This document shows, one piece after another, positions 1-6,046 of a stretch of DNA of 10,150 nt (positions within the stretch are counted from its first letter, which is position 1; every line of letters begins with the position of its first letter). The notes beneath the pieces were generated by a model. That model ran no database searches. It was not told where the DNA came from and was given only the letters and a program-made list of their open reading frames with translations. The stretch is taken from positions 1 to 10,150 of the forward strand of contig JACDAG010000747.1 of assembly GCA_013695565.1 (NCBI GenBank). The letters run 5' to 3'. The stretch is from Bradyrhizobium sp. GTDB taxonomy: Bacteria > Pseudomonadota > Alphaproteobacteria > Rhizobiales > Xanthobacteraceae. A program made the translations under genes and the position numbers.

Positions 1-142
1 CGTAAATCTGTGCGGTGTCGATGTGGCGATAGCCGAGCCGCAGCGCCTGCTCAACCAGCCGCGCGCAGGTGCGTCCGCGCAATTCCCAGGTACCCAGCCC
101 GATCGCCGGAATCCTTGCGCCGTTGGCCTCGATGAAGTTCAT
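1..142 (-). CDS. Aldo/keto reductase, N-terminal part (cut by window edge)
   Basis: Only the first 47 codons are present; the gene runs off the left edge. The translation opens with MNFIEANGARIPAIGLGTWE and reaches GYRHIDTAQIY, the signature of NAD(P)H-dependent aldo/keto reductases, which reduce aldehydes and ketones on a TIM barrel in the cytoplasm. The Asp of HIDTA and the Tyr five residues later match the family's first two catalytic tetrad residues (Asp, Tyr, Lys, His); the Lys and His lie outside the window. The ATG at 142-140 was chosen because the protein starts at the usual point just before the first beta strand; no strong Shine-Dalgarno precedes it. It follows the small HTH gene by 30 bases on the same strand, so the two may be cotranscribed. 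Substrate cannot be told from this fragment. Confidence 0.85.
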   Translation of the reverse strand, partial: MNFIEANGARIPAIGLGTWELRGRTCARLVEQALRLGYRHIDTAQIY

Positions 143-172
143 CAGGCCATTATGGGGTGTCGGCGGGCCAAC

Positions 173-499
173 TCAAGCCGGTGCAGGTTCCGTGGCCAGC
201 GCCGCGAACACGGTCTCGGGCGAATGGGCGATGACGGCAAGCAGCGCCCGCGCAGGTCCGCGCGGTGCCCGCTTGCCCTGCTCCCAGTTCCGGATGGTCT
301 CGACGGGGACGCCGAGCCTCGCGGCGAATTCGAGCTGGGTCAGGCGCGAACGGCGCCGCAGGTCGCGTACGGCTGGAAGCGGCGCGGTTTCCACTGCGAG
401 GGCGGAGGCCGCATCTGGGGCCGCAGGCGCGAGCGGGAACTCCTGCCCATCCCGCAGTTCCACGATCCGTCCGTCTGCCTTGAGCCGCAAGCGCTGCAT
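173..499 (-). CDS. Small XRE-type helix-turn-helix regulator (HigA/COG2944-like)
   Basis: A 108-residue protein with a poorly conserved N-terminal third that is Ala/Pro-rich near residues 24-42. A helix-turn-helix follows at about 44-100: VRDLRRRSRLTQLEFAARLG, then VPVETIRNWEQGKRAP and a helix GPARALLAVIAHSPETVFAAL. The RNWEQGKR.P.GPARALL pattern is typical of the COG2944 group, which includes many type II antitoxins (HigA-like) as well as stand-alone repressors. No toxin gene is adjacent: the downstream neighbour is an aldo/keto reductase and the upstream one is mgtE, so a stand-alone regulator of the reductase is the simplest reading (inference). A near-perfect palindrome abuts the start codon (503-523) and is a likely autoregulatory operator. 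The ATG at 499 is the only start that keeps the N-terminal beta strand; GGGAA about 7-11 bases upstream is a weak ribosome site inside the palindrome. Confidence 0.8.
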   Translation of the reverse strand: MQRLRLKADGRIVELRDGQEFPLAPAAPDAASALAVETAPLPAVRDLRRRSRLTQLEFAARLGVPVETIRNWEQGKRAPRGPARALLAVIAHSPETVFAALATEPAPA

Positions 500-502
500 G
501 TT

Positions 503-523
503 TGATTCCCGATCCGGGAATCA
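503..523. promoter_or_regulatory. Palindromic operator candidate in front of the small HTH gene
   Basis: Nine-base arms TGATTCCCG and CGGGAATCA are separated by 3 bases and pair perfectly. The element ends four bases before the ATG (minus strand) of the HTH gene, so a bound dimer would cover the ribosome-binding region. A weaker inverted repeat, CGTTAA(N7)TTAACG at 535-553, lies just upstream. The position suggests autorepression by the adjacent HTH protein; this is inferred from location and symmetry only. Confidence 0.5.
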
Positions 524-576
524 TCGGCCAAGCGCGTTAAGGCCCGATTAACGATAAGAGCCCCAGCAGTTCGCGT

Positions 577-2004
577 TCACTTCAGCCCGAACCACAGCGT
601 GGCGATACCGAGGAACGAGAAGAAACCGACCACGTCGGTGATCGTGGTGACGAAGGTGCCGGACGCCACCGCCGGGTCGGCGCGCACCCGCTCCAGCGCC
701 ATCGGGATCAGGATGCCGCCGAGCGCGCCGGCGATCAGGTTGCAGACCATCGCAAGCCCGATCACGATTCCGAGGCCGGGGATCTTGAACCAGGCCACGG
801 CGGCGACGCCGGTGATCACGGCAAATGCGATCCCGTTGACGATGCCGACCATCGCCTCGCGCATGACGATGCGGTAGGCGTTGCTGGAATTCAGATCGCG
901 GGTCGCCAGCGCCCGCACCGCCACCGTCATGGTCTGGGTCGCGGCGTTGCCGCCCTGGCTCGCCACGATCGGCGCCAGCACGGCGAGCGCCACCATCTTT
1001 TCGAGCTGGCCTTCGAACAGGCCGAGCACCGAGGATGCGAGAAACGCGGTCGCCAGATTGACCAGCAGCCAGTTGAACCGGGCGCGCGCAATGGTCCAGA
1101 CGCTGTCGGACAATTCTTCGTCGCTGGTGACGCCGCCGAGCGCCTTGAGGTCTTCGTCGGCCTCTTCCTCGATCACGTCGACGACGTCGTCGATGGTGAT
1201 AACGCCGACCAGCCGGTTGGTGGTGTCGACCACGGGGGCTGCGACCAGATTGTATTTGCCGAACATCCGCGCGACCTCTTCCTGGTCGTCCAGCACGGAG
1301 ACGCGGCGGCGGTCCTCGTCAATCAGATCGGCGATCGGCACCGGCCGGCGCGCGCGCAACAGCGCGTCGAGCGAGATGGCGCCCTGCCAGTGCTTGGCGG
1401 TATCGACCGCGTAGATTTCATAAAACCGCTCCGGCAGGTCCGGGGTGTCGCGCATGTAGTCGATCGCCTGGCCTACGGTCCAGTCCGGCGGCACCGCGAT
1501 GAATTCGGACTGCATCCGCCGGCCGGCGGAATTTTCCGGATACAGCAGGCTGCGCTCCAGCGCGTCGCGCTCGGACGGCGGCAGCTTTTCGAGGATTTCT
1601 TCCTGGTCCTCCTCGTCGAGGCCTTCGAGCAGTTCGACGGCGTCGTCGGATTCCAGTTCGCGGACGCCTTCGGCGACCGTCTCCGGCTCGAGCTCCTCGA
1701 GGATTTCCTCGCGGACCGCGTCATCGACCTCGTTCAGCGCCGAGAAGTCGAAATCGGTGCCGGTCAGTTCGACCAGCTGGACGCGGTCGTCGGGCTCGAG
1801 CGCGCCGATCAAATCGCCGAGATCGGCTTCGTGCAGTTCGGCCACGACCTCGCGCAGCCGGGCCTCGTCGGCGGCCTTGATGGCGCGTGCGATCTCCTCG
1901 ACAAATTCGCGGCGGATTTGTCCCTCGTCGTCCCGCATCTGGTCGAGCGCGGAGCCGTCTTCGGGTCGCGCGCCGGCTTTGGCAAATTCGATATCCTCGG
2001 CCAT
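577..2004 (-). CDS. mgtE: Magnesium channel/transporter MgtE
   Basis: MgtE is a homodimeric inner-membrane Mg2+ channel gated by cytosolic Mg2+. From the chosen start the protein is 475 residues, close to the family's usual 450-480. In order it shows an acidic helical N domain (about 30-165, many DD/EE pairs), a CBS pair (about 165-285, including VAAPVVDTTNRLVGVITIDD) and a five-helix membrane domain (about 310-473). The hallmark PIVASQGGNAATQT is at 345-358, and FVTTITDVVGFFSFL near 451-465 holds the pore Asp. I took the ATG at 2004 because GAGG lies seven bases upstream and MAEDIEF begins a normal N-terminus. A start at 2088 would add 28 residues encoded through the 17-bp tandem repeat, giving a repeated and unlikely peptide. 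It is transcribed divergently from the first deacetylase. No Mg2+ riboswitch is apparent in the 125-base spacer. Confidence 0.96.
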   Translation of the reverse strand: MAEDIEFAKAGARPEDGSALDQMRDDEGQIRREFVEEIARAIKAADEARLREVVAELHEADLGDLIGALEPDDRVQLVELTGTDFDFSALNEVDDAVREEILEELEPETVAEGVRELESDDAVELLEGLDEEDQEEILEKLPPSERDALERSLLYPENSAGRRMQSEFIAVPPDWTVGQAIDYMRDTPDLPERFYEIYAVDTAKHWQGAISLDALLRARRPVPIADLIDEDRRRVSVLDDQEEVARMFGKYNLVAAPVVDTTNRLVGVITIDDVVDVIEEEADEDLKALGGVTSDEELSDSVWTIARARFNWLLVNLATAFLASSVLGLFEGQLEKMVALAVLAPIVASQGGNAATQTMTVAVRALATRDLNSSNAYRIVMREAMVGIVNGIAFAVITGVAAVAWFKIPGLGIVIGLAMVCNLIAGALGGILIPMALERVRADPAVASGTFVTTITDVVGFFSFLGIATLWFGLK

Positions 2005-2015
2005 GCCGTGCCTCA

Positions 2016-2049
2016 CCGGTTTGACAGAACTGCCGGTTTGACAGAACTG
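2016..2049. repeat. Perfect 17-bp tandem duplication in the mgtE/deacetylase spacer
   Basis: The unit CCGGTTTGACAGAACTG occurs twice back to back (2016-2032 and 2033-2049) with no mismatch. It lies just upstream of the mgtE start in the divergent promoter region. Each copy carries TTGACA, a perfect -35 hexamer reading toward the deacetylase. Identical copies suggest a recent duplication or a doubled regulator site. Confidence 0.9.
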
Positions 2050-2070
2050 GAGAACTCGTTTTGAGCTATC
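2021..2070 (+). promoter_or_regulatory. Candidate promoter for the first deacetylase
   Basis: TTGACA occurs at 2021-2026 and 2038-2043 within the tandem repeat. Downstream of the second box the best -10-like sequence is the loose AGCTATC around 2064-2070, at longer than ideal spacing, so only the -35 half is convincing. A start here would give a leader of roughly 50-60 bases before the ATG at 2130. Confidence 0.3.
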
Positions 2071-2129
2071 GCTGCACGCATTACCCAATCGGCAACGCCA
2101 AGCGCAATGCCAAATATGCAGAACGGCGA

Positions 2130-2975
2130 ATGACGGCGAAATTCACCAAGGCGCTCGGCACGGCCATCGCCGCCATGATGATATGGACCGCGGCAGCACA
2201 GGCTGCCGAATGCCCGCGCAAGGATGCGCTCGGCATCTCACGCGTTCTGCGCGTCGATCCCGCTACCTTCCCGCGCGTGGGACTGAAGAGCTTTCCGCAG
2301 ACCCTGCCGCTCGGAGATCATGAGGTGGTCCTGACCTTCGACGATGGGCCGTGGGCCGCGACGACACCCAAAGTGCTGGCCGCACTCGCGCGCGAATGCG
2401 TGCTCGCGACATTCTTCCTGAAGGGCAAGCCGGCCTCGGAACAGCCGGAACTGGTGCGCAGGATTGCCGCACAGGGCCATACGATCGCGCATCACACCTG
2501 GTCGCACCCAAATATCAAGCACCTGAAACCGGATGCGGCCATCGCCGAGATCGACAAGGGTATTGCGGCGGTGGAGAAGGCGCTTCACGGCACCGCCGCC
2601 ACAACCCCGGGTATCGCAATGGCGAACCCGGGTATCGCAATCGCGACCCCGAGCACGCCGTTCTTTCGCTATCCCTATTTCGAGATGACGCCGGCGACGC
2701 TGGACCTGTTGCAAAAGCGCGGGATCACCGTGTTCGGCGCCGACCTCTGGGCCAGCGACTGGGAGCCGATGAAACCGGCGCGGCAGCTGAAACTGTTGAC
2801 CGAGCGGCTGCAGATCGCCCGCAAGGGAATCATCCTGCTGCACGATCCCAAGGCGCAGACTGCTGCCATGATGCCGGCCTTCCTGCGCTATCTGCGCAAC
2901 AACCACTATCGTGTGGTGCATCTGGTTCCGGCCGCCGCAGCGACCGCGGCGGCAAGCCCCCAAAACCCGAAATAA
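2130..2975 (+). CDS. Exported NodB-type polysaccharide deacetylase (copy 1)
   Basis: A 281-residue carbohydrate esterase family 4 protein, a metal-dependent enzyme that removes N- or O-acetyl groups from polysaccharides such as peptidoglycan, chitooligosaccharides or exopolysaccharide. The N-terminus has a basic start, a hydrophobic stretch and AAAQAAEC, a normal signal peptide cleaved near residue 26, so it should act in the periplasm. NodB motifs in order: TFDDGP (69-74; Asp71 and Asp72), HHTWSH (metal His122 and His126), RYPY (180-183), DLWASDW (205-211) and LLHDP with catalytic His238. I chose ATG 2130 over the upstream TTG at 2061 because the signal peptide begins there. Between motifs 2 and 3 lies an extra low-complexity loop made by a 21-bp tandem repeat. 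A paralogue follows 130 bases downstream. The substrate is not determinable here. Confidence 0.9.
   Translation: MTAKFTKALGTAIAAMMIWTAAAQAAECPRKDALGISRVLRVDPATFPRVGLKSFPQTLPLGDHEVVLTFDDGPWAATTPKVLAALARECVLATFFLKGKPASEQPELVRRIAAQGHTIAHHTWSHPNIKHLKPDAAIAEIDKGIAAVEKALHGTAATTPGIAMANPGIAIATPSTPFFRYPYFEMTPATLDLLQKRGITVFGADLWASDWEPMKPARQLKLLTERLQIARKGIILLHDPKAQTAAMMPAFLRYLRNNHYRVVHLVPAAAATAAASPQNPK
2606..2647 (+). repeat. In-frame 21-bp tandem repeat inside deacetylase copy 1
   Basis: Two adjacent 21-base units (2606-2626 and 2627-2647) match at 19 of 21 positions and encode PGIAMAN then PGIAIAT. The period of seven codons keeps the frame. It adds a loop between the second and third NodB motifs that copy 2 lacks, so it is probably a surface loop that tolerates length change. 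Confidence 0.85.
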
Positions 2976-3036
2976 GTGTGGTATTCCGGCGATTTAGGCG
3001 GCATTCATGGCCGCGCATATAATGATTGCAAACAGG

Positions 3037-3068
3037 GCATTTTCGAGTGAACCGAATGCCGGTCCGGG
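3037..3068 (-). repeat. Degraded copy of the 4465-4561 interspersed repeat
   Basis: This stretch, which begins GCATTTTCGAGTGAACCG, matches the reverse complement of the right half of the 4465-4561 repeat at about 25 of 32 positions, including GCxTTTTCGAG and ATGCCGGT. It lies in the 130-base spacer between the two deacetylase genes. A small hairpin GGTCC(GGGT)GGACC at 3061-3074 overlaps its end. A perfect TATAAT occurs at 3018-3023, but with no credible -35 box. Confidence 0.5.
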
Positions 3069-3105
3069 TGGACCAAAGTTCGATTGGGAATGAAGCCGAA
3101 GTTCT

Positions 3106-4467
3106 ATGATCGCTAGCGTATCTGGGTGGCGCCGAAGGCAGCCGCCGACCGCTTTGTGGGCGTCTTTTTTCATCTGGATGCTGACCTGCGTCACGGCACC
3201 GGCCGCTTCTGCCGCCGATTGCCCAGGCCATCCCGATGCGCTCGGTACATCGAGCACGCTGGTGGTCGATCCGCGCCAATATCCCATCATCGGCACCATG
3301 CAATATGGCAAGACGCTGCCGCTCAGAGATCATGAGGTGGTGCTGACCTTCGACGACGGTCCGCTGCCGAAATACAGCTACAAAATCCTGGATATCCTCG
3401 CCGCCCATTGTGCGAAGGCGACTTTCTTCCTGGTCGGACGGCAGGCCAACGCGAATCCGGAAGGCGTGCGCAAGATCCGCGATGCCGGCCACACCATTGC
3501 CACCCATACCCAGAACCATCCCGGGACCATGAACCGGCTGCCGGTCGATCAAGCCCAGAAGGAGATCGAGGACGGCATCGCGTCGGTGACAGCAGCCCTC
3601 GGCGACGGCACCGCGCCGGCGCCGTTCTTCCGCATTCCGGGCCTCGGCCGTTCCGATGTCATCGAGGACTATGCGGAAGCCAAAGGCCTGCAGATCTGGA
3701 GCGCCGATTTTCCCGCCGACGACTGGCGTAACGTCTCCTCCGCGCGCGTCTACGACCTTGCGATCCAGCGGCTTGAGGCCAAGGGCAAGGGCATCCTGCT
3801 GCTGCACGATATCCAGGCGCGCACGGTCGCAGCCCTTCCGCGAATCCTGAGCGAACTGAAAGCCCGCGGTTACCGCATCGTCCATGTCGTGCCGGCAACG
3901 CCCGACCGGCCGGCGACGCCGACCGATCCGTCGCAATGGCAAACGCACCCGGTATCGGAACAGGTGGCGACGTCGCGCTGGCCGAAGATTCCAAATTTCG
4001 CTTATACCGCGACCGCCGCCCTTCCCGCGCCCGAGCTCACGGATTCCGATTGGCAAAATACGGCGCCGGCGGATCGCGCGCAGCGGCGCGCCTTGCGCGA
4101 CGGATTGTGGTCGCAGCAGGTGACGCTGGTGCTCAACCCGCCTGCGCTGCCGGTCCCGGCATCGAACGTGTTCAAGTTGCCGGAATCGATCCGCGTGACC
4201 ATGCTTTATTCGCCGCCATCCGCTCCCAAGGTGGAACGGATCGCGCATGCCGCACACGAAGTGTCCGCCAAGCAGGCACCGGCGCGGGCCGGCACATCGC
4301 GCCGCCCAATTCGCGCCGCCGCGGTCCGGAAACCGGCCTCCGCCAAACACGCCGCGCGCCCTGCGAAGGATGCCAAGCACGCAAAGCATGCCGGCAAGGG
4401 CGCCAAACATGCGCAGGCCAAGCCGGGCAAGAAGAACGCGATCCGCGTGGCCGAAAAGAAGCGCTAG
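3106..4467 (+). CDS. Exported NodB-type polysaccharide deacetylase with basic C-terminal tail (copy 2)
   Basis: A 453-residue protein. Residues 1-37 form a signal peptide (RRR near 9-11, hydrophobic core, APAASA before ADCP). The CE4 domain spans about 55-265: TFDDGP (81-86; Asp83, Asp84), HTQNH (His134, His138), FFRIPG (174-179, where the usual aromatic after the Pro is Gly), DFPADDW (201-207) and LLLHD with His234. LPLRDHEVVLTFDDGP nearly repeats copy 1, and the DNA there is also very similar, so the pair is a tandem duplication that has since diverged. About 190 residues follow the domain: a Pro-rich linker, an unrecognised region (about 285-370), then a Lys/His/Ala-rich tail (380-453) with repeats such as AKHAKHAGKGAKHA, resembling histone H1 tails. 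The tail probably binds an anionic polymer of the envelope (inference). Its TAG stop is the first base triplet of a palindromic repeat. Confidence 0.9.
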   Translation: MIASVSGWRRRQPPTALWASFFIWMLTCVTAPAASAADCPGHPDALGTSSTLVVDPRQYPIIGTMQYGKTLPLRDHEVVLTFDDGPLPKYSYKILDILAAHCAKATFFLVGRQANANPEGVRKIRDAGHTIATHTQNHPGTMNRLPVDQAQKEIEDGIASVTAALGDGTAPAPFFRIPGLGRSDVIEDYAEAKGLQIWSADFPADDWRNVSSARVYDLAIQRLEAKGKGILLLHDIQARTVAALPRILSELKARGYRIVHVVPATPDRPATPTDPSQWQTHPVSEQVATSRWPKIPNFAYTATAALPAPELTDSDWQNTAPADRAQRRALRDGLWSQQVTLVLNPPALPVPASNVFKLPESIRVTMLYSPPSAPKVERIAHAAHEVSAKQAPARAGTSRRPIRAAAVRKPASAKHAARPAKDAKHAKHAGKGAKHAQAKPGKKNAIRVAEKKR

Positions 4468-4510
4468 AGTCCCGTTCCGAGTGAATCGGAACGTGACTCT
4501 AGATTCTTTA
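4465..4510 (+). terminator. Hairpin terminator beginning in the deacetylase stop codon
   Basis: TAGAGTC (4465-4471) pairs with GACTCTA (4495-4501), and CGTTCCGA (4473-4480) pairs with TCGGAACG (4486-4493), with one internal mismatch and a GTGAA loop. ATTCTTTATTT follows. It is a strong stem with a T-rich but interrupted tail, which could end plus-strand transcription. The stop codon itself is part of the stem. Confidence 0.6.
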
Positions 4511-4561
4511 TTTGACGCGTTTTCTTAACGCGAACCGGCATCCACTTCGCTCGAAAACGCT
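4465..4561. repeat. Composite palindromic intergenic repeat of Bradyrhizobium type
   Basis: The left half is the 37-base hairpin at 4465-4501. The right half has GCGTTTTC (4517-4524) and GAAAACGC (4553-4560) as inverted arms around an inner section containing CGCGAACCGG and CCACTTCGCTC. I recall closely similar sequence occurring many times between genes in Bradyrhizobium-type genomes; that is memory, not a search. The element occupies the whole spacer between two convergent genes, starting at one stop codon and touching the other. Confidence 0.65.
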
Positions 4562-5968
4562 TTAACCCGCCGCCGACTGCGCGCGGCCCAGCAACCCGCG
4601 TCGCTCGGCAACGGCGTAGGCATCATCGAGCGCCGCCGCCACGGCATCCATCATCTCGTCGATCTGCGCCGGCGTGATGATCAGCGGCGGGCAGACGAAG
4701 ACCGCATCGGGGGCGGCCCGAACGATGACCCCGCGCTCCATCGCACCCTGCTGGATCAAGGCGCCGATCCCTTCGGCCGGCGGCAGCGGCCGGCGCGTGG
4801 CCTTGTCGGCGACCAGTTGCAGCGCCCCGATCAGGCCGACACCGCGGGCCTCACCAACCAGCGGATGCGAGCCGAGCGCGCGGAGCCGCGATTGCAGATG
4901 CGGCGCCAGCGCCTTCACCTGTGAGACGATGTCGCGCTCCTTGTAGATGCGCAGCGTTTCAAGGGCGACGGCCGCAGCGACGGGATGACCGGCATAGGTG
5001 AAGCCGTGACCGAACCCGCCGAGCTTGCCGGAATGCCTGGTGATGGCCTCGGCGATGGTCTCGCTGATCACCGTGGCCGAGATCGGCATGTAGGCCGAGG
5101 ACAGCGCCTTGGCGACGGTCATGATATCGGGCTCGATGCCGAACGTGTCGCAGCCGAACATCTCTCCGGTGCGGCCGAAACCGCAGATCACCTCGTCGGC
5201 GATCATCAGGATGTCGTAGCGGCGCAGCACCTGTTGAATGCGCGGAAAATAATCGGCTGGTGGCACGATGACGCCGCCGGCGCCGTTGACCGGCTCGGCG
5301 ATGAAGGCGCCGATCGTGTCCGGCCCCTCGCGAATGATCATGTCCTCGAGATTGGCGACCAGACGGTCGACGAACTGCGCCTCGCTCTCACCCGGGCGGC
5401 CGTACAGATAGTGGCTCGGGCAATCGGTTCGCAGCACACCGCCGACCGGCAGATCCCAATCGGTATGGTTTCCGGCCAGCCCCGTCATGCTGCCGGAAAA
5501 CACGGTGATGCCGTGATAGCCGCGGACGCGGCCGATAATGCGCTTCTTGCGCGGTCGACCCAGTGCGTTGTTGTAGAACCAGACGATCTTCGCCGCCTGG
5601 TCGTTCGCCTCCGAGCCGGAATTGGCGAACAGCACCTTGCCAAGCCCCTTCGGCACGATCTTGAGCAGTTCCTCGGCGGCCTCGATGCTGGGCTCGGTCG
5701 AGCGGCTGTTGAAGATATGGTAGGTCGGCAATTGCTCCATCTGGCGGCGCGCCGCCTCGACGAGGCGCTTCTCGCTGAAGCCGAGCGAGGTGCTCCAGAG
5801 CCCGGCCATGCCTTCGAGGTAGCGTTTGCCGGCCTCGTCATAGACATAGACCCCCTCGCCGCGGGCCATGATGACGGGACCGTCCGTCTTGTGCTTCTCG
5901 AGATTCGTATAGGGATGAATCAGGGAAGCGATATCGCGTGCCGCCAGGGAGTTGGGGATGCCCGTCAT
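4562..5968 (-). CDS. Class III omega-aminotransferase (PLP), putatively polyamine/diamine-pyruvate type
   Basis: A 468-residue PLP enzyme of fold type I, class III (omega-amino acid, diamine and polyamine-pyruvate aminotransferases, including SpuC). Visible features: GVYVYDEAGKRYLEGMAGLW near 39-58, the phosphate-binding NSGSEAND (116-123), RGYHG (149-153) that stacks on the cofactor, AEPVNGAGG (224-232), IADEVICGFGRTG with Asp258 that pairs with the pyridine N, and TVAKALSS with Schiff-base Lys287. Length is normal and no key residue is missing. The ATG at 5968 has GGAG ten bases upstream. The acetylpolyamine amidohydrolase gene lies 78 bases upstream on the same strand, so a role in transaminating a freed polyamine or diamine to an aldehyde is likely (inference). 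Beta-alanine, taurine or another omega-amine remains possible. Its stop is adjacent to the interspersed repeat. Confidence 0.93.
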   Translation of the reverse strand: MTGIPNSLAARDIASLIHPYTNLEKHKTDGPVIMARGEGVYVYDEAGKRYLEGMAGLWSTSLGFSEKRLVEAARRQMEQLPTYHIFNSRSTEPSIEAAEELLKIVPKGLGKVLFANSGSEANDQAAKIVWFYNNALGRPRKKRIIGRVRGYHGITVFSGSMTGLAGNHTDWDLPVGGVLRTDCPSHYLYGRPGESEAQFVDRLVANLEDMIIREGPDTIGAFIAEPVNGAGGVIVPPADYFPRIQQVLRRYDILMIADEVICGFGRTGEMFGCDTFGIEPDIMTVAKALSSAYMPISATVISETIAEAITRHSGKLGGFGHGFTYAGHPVAAAVALETLRIYKERDIVSQVKALAPHLQSRLRALGSHPLVGEARGVGLIGALQLVADKATRRPLPPAEGIGALIQQGAMERGVIVRAAPDAVFVCPPLIITPAQIDEMMDAVAAALDDAYAVAERRGLLGRAQSAAG

Positions 5969-5996
5969 TGAGATTATGCTCCGGTTCTTGTTGGTG

Positions 5997-6030
5997 AGTG
6001 GGAGCAGAACGCGAAAAGGCGATTCCCACT
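5997..6030. promoter_or_regulatory. Inverted repeat upstream of the aminotransferase
   Basis: AGTGGGA (5997-6003) and TCCCACT (6024-6030) are perfect 7-base arms 20 bases apart, with a small nested CGC/GCG pair around GAAAAG. It lies between the hydrolase stop and the aminotransferase start, 29 bases before the ATG. It could be an RNA stem in the shared transcript or a regulator site; there is no T-run to make it a terminator. Confidence 0.3.
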
Positions 6031-6046
6031 TTCTCGCATTGTACCC

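Noticed and set aside
2016..2049. CRISPR-like array from the tandem units
   Set aside because: Only two units, directly adjacent with no spacer, so it is a simple tandem duplication.
1390..2064. Plus-strand open frame of 224 codons opposite mgtE
   Set aside because: Shadow of the acidic mgtE N domain; its composition mirrors the opposite strand and there is no ribosome site.
2005..2129. Magnesium riboswitch (M-box) upstream of mgtE
   Set aside because: The mgtE leader space is at most about 125 bases shared with a divergent gene and shows no M-box-like conserved stems.
3018..3023. Perfect TATAAT as promoter of the second deacetylase
   Set aside because: No credible -35 box at 16-18 bases upstream; a lone hexamer is not enough evidence.
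2830..4410. Minus-strand open frame of 526 codons opposite both deacetylases
   Set aside because: It is an antisense frame of high-G+C genes, rich in Arg/Gly/Cys with no domain pattern, and it crosses the spacer between two clear genes.
4985..5971. Plus-strand open frame of 328 codons opposite the aminotransferase
   Set aside because: The plus-strand gene is convincingly excluded by the intact PLP enzyme on the minus strand; the frame is a codon-bias shadow with His/Asp/Ala-rich composition.
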